A stretch of 64,000 bases of DNA from Pseudomonas sp. Au-Pse12. Lineage in GTDB: Bacteria > Pseudomonadota > Gammaproteobacteria > Pseudomonadales > Pseudomonadaceae. Positions 61,372 to 64,000 of the stretch are shown piece by piece. The notes under the pieces were generated by a model. The model worked only from the letters and a program-made list of their open reading frames with translations. It did not search any database and was not told where the DNA came from. The stretch's first letter is position 1. Each line of letters starts with the position of its first letter. Both the position numbers and the translations under genes were made by a program. The stretch lies in contig NZ_JAJTTH010000002.1 of assembly GCF_021341665.1 (NCBI RefSeq), forward strand, positions 62,001-126,000, in the 5' to 3' direction.

Positions 61372-61932
61372 ATGTCCACCCCCACAGTTCGCGAACAATT
61401 CCTTGTCATCAGTGCCCTCGGCGCCAACCCCATGGAGCTGACCAACGTCCTGTGCCGCGCCAGCCATGAAAACCGTTGTGCCGTGGTGACCTCGCGCCTG
61501 ACCCGGCATGGCGAGTGCAGCGCGCTGGTTCTGGAGATTTCCGGCAGCTGGGACGCCCTGGCGCGCCTGGAAAGCAGCCTGCCATTCCTGGCCAAGAAGC
61601 ATGCCTTCACGGTCAACGTGGTGCGCAGCGCCGCCCTGGAAAGCCGCCCTCAAGCCCTGCCTTATGTGGCTTACGTCAGCGCCGCGTACCGTTCGGACAT
61701 CGTCAATGAGCTGTGCCAGTTCTTCATCGACCATCAGGTCGAACTGGAAAACCTCACCTGCGATACCTACCAGGCTCCGCAAACCGGCGGCACCATGCTC
61801 AACGCCACCTTCACCGTGACCCTGCCCGCCGGCACCCAGATCAGCTGGTTGCGCGACCAGTTCCTGGATTTTGCCGATGCCATGAACCTCGATGCGCTGA
61901 TCGAACCCTGGCGCCCACAGAACCCTATGTAA
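61372..61932 (+). CDS. gcvR: Glycine cleavage system transcriptional repressor-type ACT protein
   Basis: A 186-residue protein built of two ACT domains (FLVISALGANPMELTNVL and YVAYVSAAYRSDIVNELC begin them) with no DNA-binding domain, as in GcvR. GcvR binds GcvA and blocks activation of the glycine cleavage operon when glycine is absent. In Pseudomonas this gene is regularly next to bcp and divergent from dapA. The exact regulatory partner is not in the window. Confidence 0.85.
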   Translation: MSTPTVREQFLVISALGANPMELTNVLCRASHENRCAVVTSRLTRHGECSALVLEISGSWDALARLESSLPFLAKKHAFTVNVVRSAALESRPQALPYVAYVSAAYRSDIVNELCQFFIDHQVELENLTCDTYQAPQTGGTMLNATFTVTLPAGTQISWLRDQFLDFADAMNLDALIEPWRPQNPM

Positions 61933-61941
61933 GGAAGCCCC

Positions 61942-62415
61942 ATGGCCGTTGCTATCGATCAACCTGTTGCCGATTTCCAGGCCCCTGCCACCAGCGGCCA
62001 GACCGTCAGCCTGTCCGGCCTCAAGGGCAAGCAAGTGGTGATCTACTTCTATCCCAAGGACAGCACTCCGGGCTGCACCACCGAAGGCCAGGGCTTTCGT
62101 GATCAATACGCTGCCTTCCAGGCCGCCAATACCGAGATCTTCGGCATCTCCCGCGACAGCCTGAAGTCCCACGAGAACTTCAAGTGCAAGCAGGAGTTCC
62201 CCTTCGAACTGATCAGCGACAAGGACGAAGCCGTCTGCCAGCTGTTCGACGTGATCAAGCTGAAGAAGCTCTACGGCAAGGAATACCTGGGCGTGGACCG
62301 CAGCACCTTCCTGATCGACAAGGACGGTGTACTGCGCCAGGAGTGGCGTGGGGTGAAGGTTCCAGGCCACGTCGACGCCGTACTGGCCGCGGCCCAGGCC
62401 CTGAACAAGGCCTGA
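61942..62415 (+). CDS. bcp: Thioredoxin-dependent peroxiredoxin (Bcp/PrxQ)
   Basis: A 157-residue peroxiredoxin that reduces H2O2 and organic peroxides. The peroxidatic Cys45 is in the STPGCTTEG motif. The usual E. coli resolving Cys five residues later is replaced by Gln, so this is a form that relies on another Cys or on direct reduction. It starts nine bases after gcvR with AAGGAAG upstream and is probably in the same operon. Confidence 0.92.
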   Translation: MAVAIDQPVADFQAPATSGQTVSLSGLKGKQVVIYFYPKDSTPGCTTEGQGFRDQYAAFQAANTEIFGISRDSLKSHENFKCKQEFPFELISDKDEAVCQLFDVIKLKKLYGKEYLGVDRSTFLIDKDGVLRQEWRGVKVPGHVDAVLAAAQALNKA

Positions 62416-62421
62416 AATGAC

Positions 62422-62446
62422 CGGGGCGGCTGAATCGGCCGCCCCG
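62422..62446. terminator. Hairpin between bcp and the AI-2E-family permease gene
   Basis: CGGGGCGGC (62422-62430) and GCCGCCCCG (62438-62446) pair perfectly between convergent genes. It probably ends both transcripts; there is no long T-run. Confidence 0.65.
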
Positions 62447-62451
62447 CGTAT

Positions 62452-63525
62452 CTAGAGTAGAGGCGCCACCACCGGGTCCTTCCTTGGCCAAGCATCCAGC
62501 ACCGCCTTGAACAAAGTGGCCAGGGGAATCGCAAAGAATATCCCCCAGAAGCCCCACAACCCGCCAAACAGCAGCACTGCACAGATGATCGCCACCGGGT
62601 GCAGGTTCACCGCGCCGGAGAACAGCAGCGGCACCAGCACGTTGCCATCCAGGGTCTGGATGATCCCGTAGACCGCCATCAGATAAATGAACTGGTCGCT
62701 CCAGCCCCACTGGAACAGCGCGATCAGCGCCACCGGCACGGTTACCACGACTGCGCCGACATAAGGCACCACCACCGAGATCCCCACCAGCAGGGCCAGC
62801 AGGGCCGCGTAGTTCAGGCCCAGGGCGACGAAGGCGATGTAAGTCACGCCGCCGCAGATGACGATCTCGATGACCTTGCCGCGAATGTAGTTGGCGATCT
62901 GCCGGTTCATCTCATGGGCGACCCGGGTAATCAACGTACGCTCACGCGGCAGATAGCTGATCACCCAGCGGCTGATCATCGCCCGGTCCTTGAGGAAGAA
63001 GAACACCAGGATCGGCACCAACACCAGGTAGATCATGATGTTCACCAGCAAGGGCAGGCTGGACAGAGAAAAAGTCAGCGCCCACTGGCCGAACTTGCCG
63101 ATCTCGCCCCGGGCCACCTCGATCGCCTGCAGCACCTGCTCGTCGGACACCAGGTGCGGATAGCGCTCGGGCAACAGCAGCAACAGCGACTGCCACTTGG
63201 CGAGCATGCCCGGCAACTCGTTGAACAGGGTGACAAACTGATGCCAGAGCAACGGCACCACCACCAGGATGAACACCAGCAACAGCCCCATGAACAGGGC
63301 AAACACCAGGCCCACGGCCGCCCCGCCAGGCAGGCGCAAACGCTCCAGGCTCACCACCAGCCCCTGCATCAGGTAGGCCAGGACCATGCCCGCCAGCACT
63401 GGCGCGAGCATACCGCCCAGGGTCAGGACAGCGGTAAAGGCCAGGAACAGCAGAACCGCGAGCACCACCGCTTCTTCATCCGAGAAGTAGCGCTGAATCC
63501 AGTCACGTAGCACTTTGAACATCAA
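62452..63525 (-). CDS. AI-2E family transporter (PerM-like)
   Basis: A 357-residue inner-membrane protein with about eight helices. The blocks VLAGMVLAYLMQGLV, the long charged periplasmic loop (LPGMLAKWQSLL) and GFWGIFFAIPLATLFKAV match the AI-2E/PerM family. Despite the name most members are not autoinducer exporters; some are Na+/H+ antiporters. The substrate is unknown. It follows the TusA-like gene on the same strand. Confidence 0.87.
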   Translation of the reverse strand: MMFKVLRDWIQRYFSDEEAVVLAVLLFLAFTAVLTLGGMLAPVLAGMVLAYLMQGLVVSLERLRLPGGAAVGLVFALFMGLLLVFILVVVPLLWHQFVTLFNELPGMLAKWQSLLLLLPERYPHLVSDEQVLQAIEVARGEIGKFGQWALTFSLSSLPLLVNIMIYLVLVPILVFFFLKDRAMISRWVISYLPRERTLITRVAHEMNRQIANYIRGKVIEIVICGGVTYIAFVALGLNYAALLALLVGISVVVPYVGAVVVTVPVALIALFQWGWSDQFIYLMAVYGIIQTLDGNVLVPLLFSGAVNLHPVAIICAVLLFGGLWGFWGIFFAIPLATLFKAVLDAWPRKDPVVAPLL

Positions 63526-63562
63526 TGATCCTTAGATGAAGGCCCTGAAGGGCAAACTGCGT

Positions 63563-63802
63563 TCAGGCCTTTCTCAACCAGTAGCGATACACCCCGGCCT
63601 CGTCCTCTTCGCGCAGCAGGGTATGACCGGCCAGCCGCGCGAAAGTGCGAAAGTCCCGCTGAGAGCCCGCATCGGTGGCTATGACCTTGAGCACCGCGCC
63701 ACTGGCCAGGCGATTGAGTTCCATCTTGGCCTTGAGCAACGGCAGCGGACAATTCAGCCCACTGGCGTCCAGCTCGGCATCGTGGGCGACAACATCGGTC
63801 AT
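63563..63802 (-). CDS. TusA-family sulfurtransferase
   Basis: A 79-residue protein with the TusA signature: Cys18 in the GLNCPLPLLKAK motif carries the persulfide. Members relay sulfur for tRNA thiolation, molybdopterin or other uses. The ATG at 63802 gives the normal length; the longer frame above it is not conserved in type. It is the first visible gene of a unit that continues with the PerM-like permease 37 bases later. The upstream 198 bases to the window edge show no recognisable gene. Confidence 0.88.
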   Translation of the reverse strand: MTDVVAHDAELDASGLNCPLPLLKAKMELNRLASGAVLKVIATDAGSQRDFRTFARLAGHTLLREEDEAGVYRYWLRKA

Positions 63803-64000
63803 TGGCTTAACTCCGCTGATCAATTCAAGACGCCTAGAATACCCCGCAAGGCAAACCCGGCGACAACAAAGAAACCCGATGCCAGAACACTGCTGCGCTC
63901 CGCCAGGGGCTCGATTAGGTAGACGCTGGAATTTACCCGAAAGCACTTTTTATCCTCAGAGTTTTCAGCGGCTTTGTCTGGTCCCCGGCCAGGTGTCCAG

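Overview
The window looks like chromosomal DNA of a fluorescent-group Pseudomonas (fluorescens, protegens or chlororaphis type). The evidence is high GC, Pseudomonas-style operons and familiar core neighbourhoods (rnd-ycgL; purC-bamC-dapA with gcvR-bcp). No rRNA, CRISPR array, phage gene or intact insertion sequence was seen. One tRNA, Ser(CGA), is present.

Layout. 1-9.6 kb: housekeeping and accessory metabolic genes (partial nitroreductase, 2-hydroxyacid dehydrogenase, YcgL, RNase D, methyltransferase, PheC-like periplasmic protein, two transporters, a LysR regulator, a CHMI-type isomerase, LtrA). 9.8-21.8 kb, all minus: a LysR gene and then a hybrid surface operon. In transcription order it reads fimbrial subunit, chaperone, usher, second chaperone, TpsB transporter, TpsA exoprotein, fimbrial adhesin. 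22.3-39.5 kb: a catabolic region with four parts. The first is a GntR-SDR-BKACE-MFS unit whose MFS gene is broken. The second is a plus-strand beta-oxidation operon that resembles pimeloyl-CoA (pim) degradation, with an OprD porin behind it. The third is a minus-strand CoA ligase-MFS-flavin oxidoreductase unit. The fourth is a thioesterase followed by an IclR regulator. 39.9-56.8 kb, all minus: a second, paralogous copy of the surface operon, expanded to three TpsA genes served by one TpsB. 57.3-64 kb: tRNA-Ser and core genes (purC, MBL hydrolase, bamC, dapA, gcvR, bcp, AI-2E-family permease, tusA-like).

How the parts work together. The two surface operons match the gene order of the P. aeruginosa CupB system (subunit, chaperone, usher, chaperone, TpsA, adhesin). 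They differ in one respect: each inserts a dedicated FhaC-type TpsB between the second chaperone and the TpsA. They probably build a fimbria and secrete GLUG-repeat adhesins together. In the catabolic region, an outer-membrane porin, inner-membrane transporter, CoA ligase, paired acyl-CoA dehydrogenases, hydratase/dehydrogenase and thiolase form a complete uptake and beta-oxidation route, most likely for a dicarboxylic or related organic acid. Two of its divergent control regions share the same module: two 17-bp palindrome-like sites whose centres are 71 bp apart, bracketing a TTGACC promoter. This points to one regulator, probably the local IclR protein.

The most interesting items are the duplicated fimbria/two-partner-secretion hybrid operons with their TpsA array, conserved leader stem-loops and inter-gene hairpins, and the paired-operator regulon of the catabolic region.
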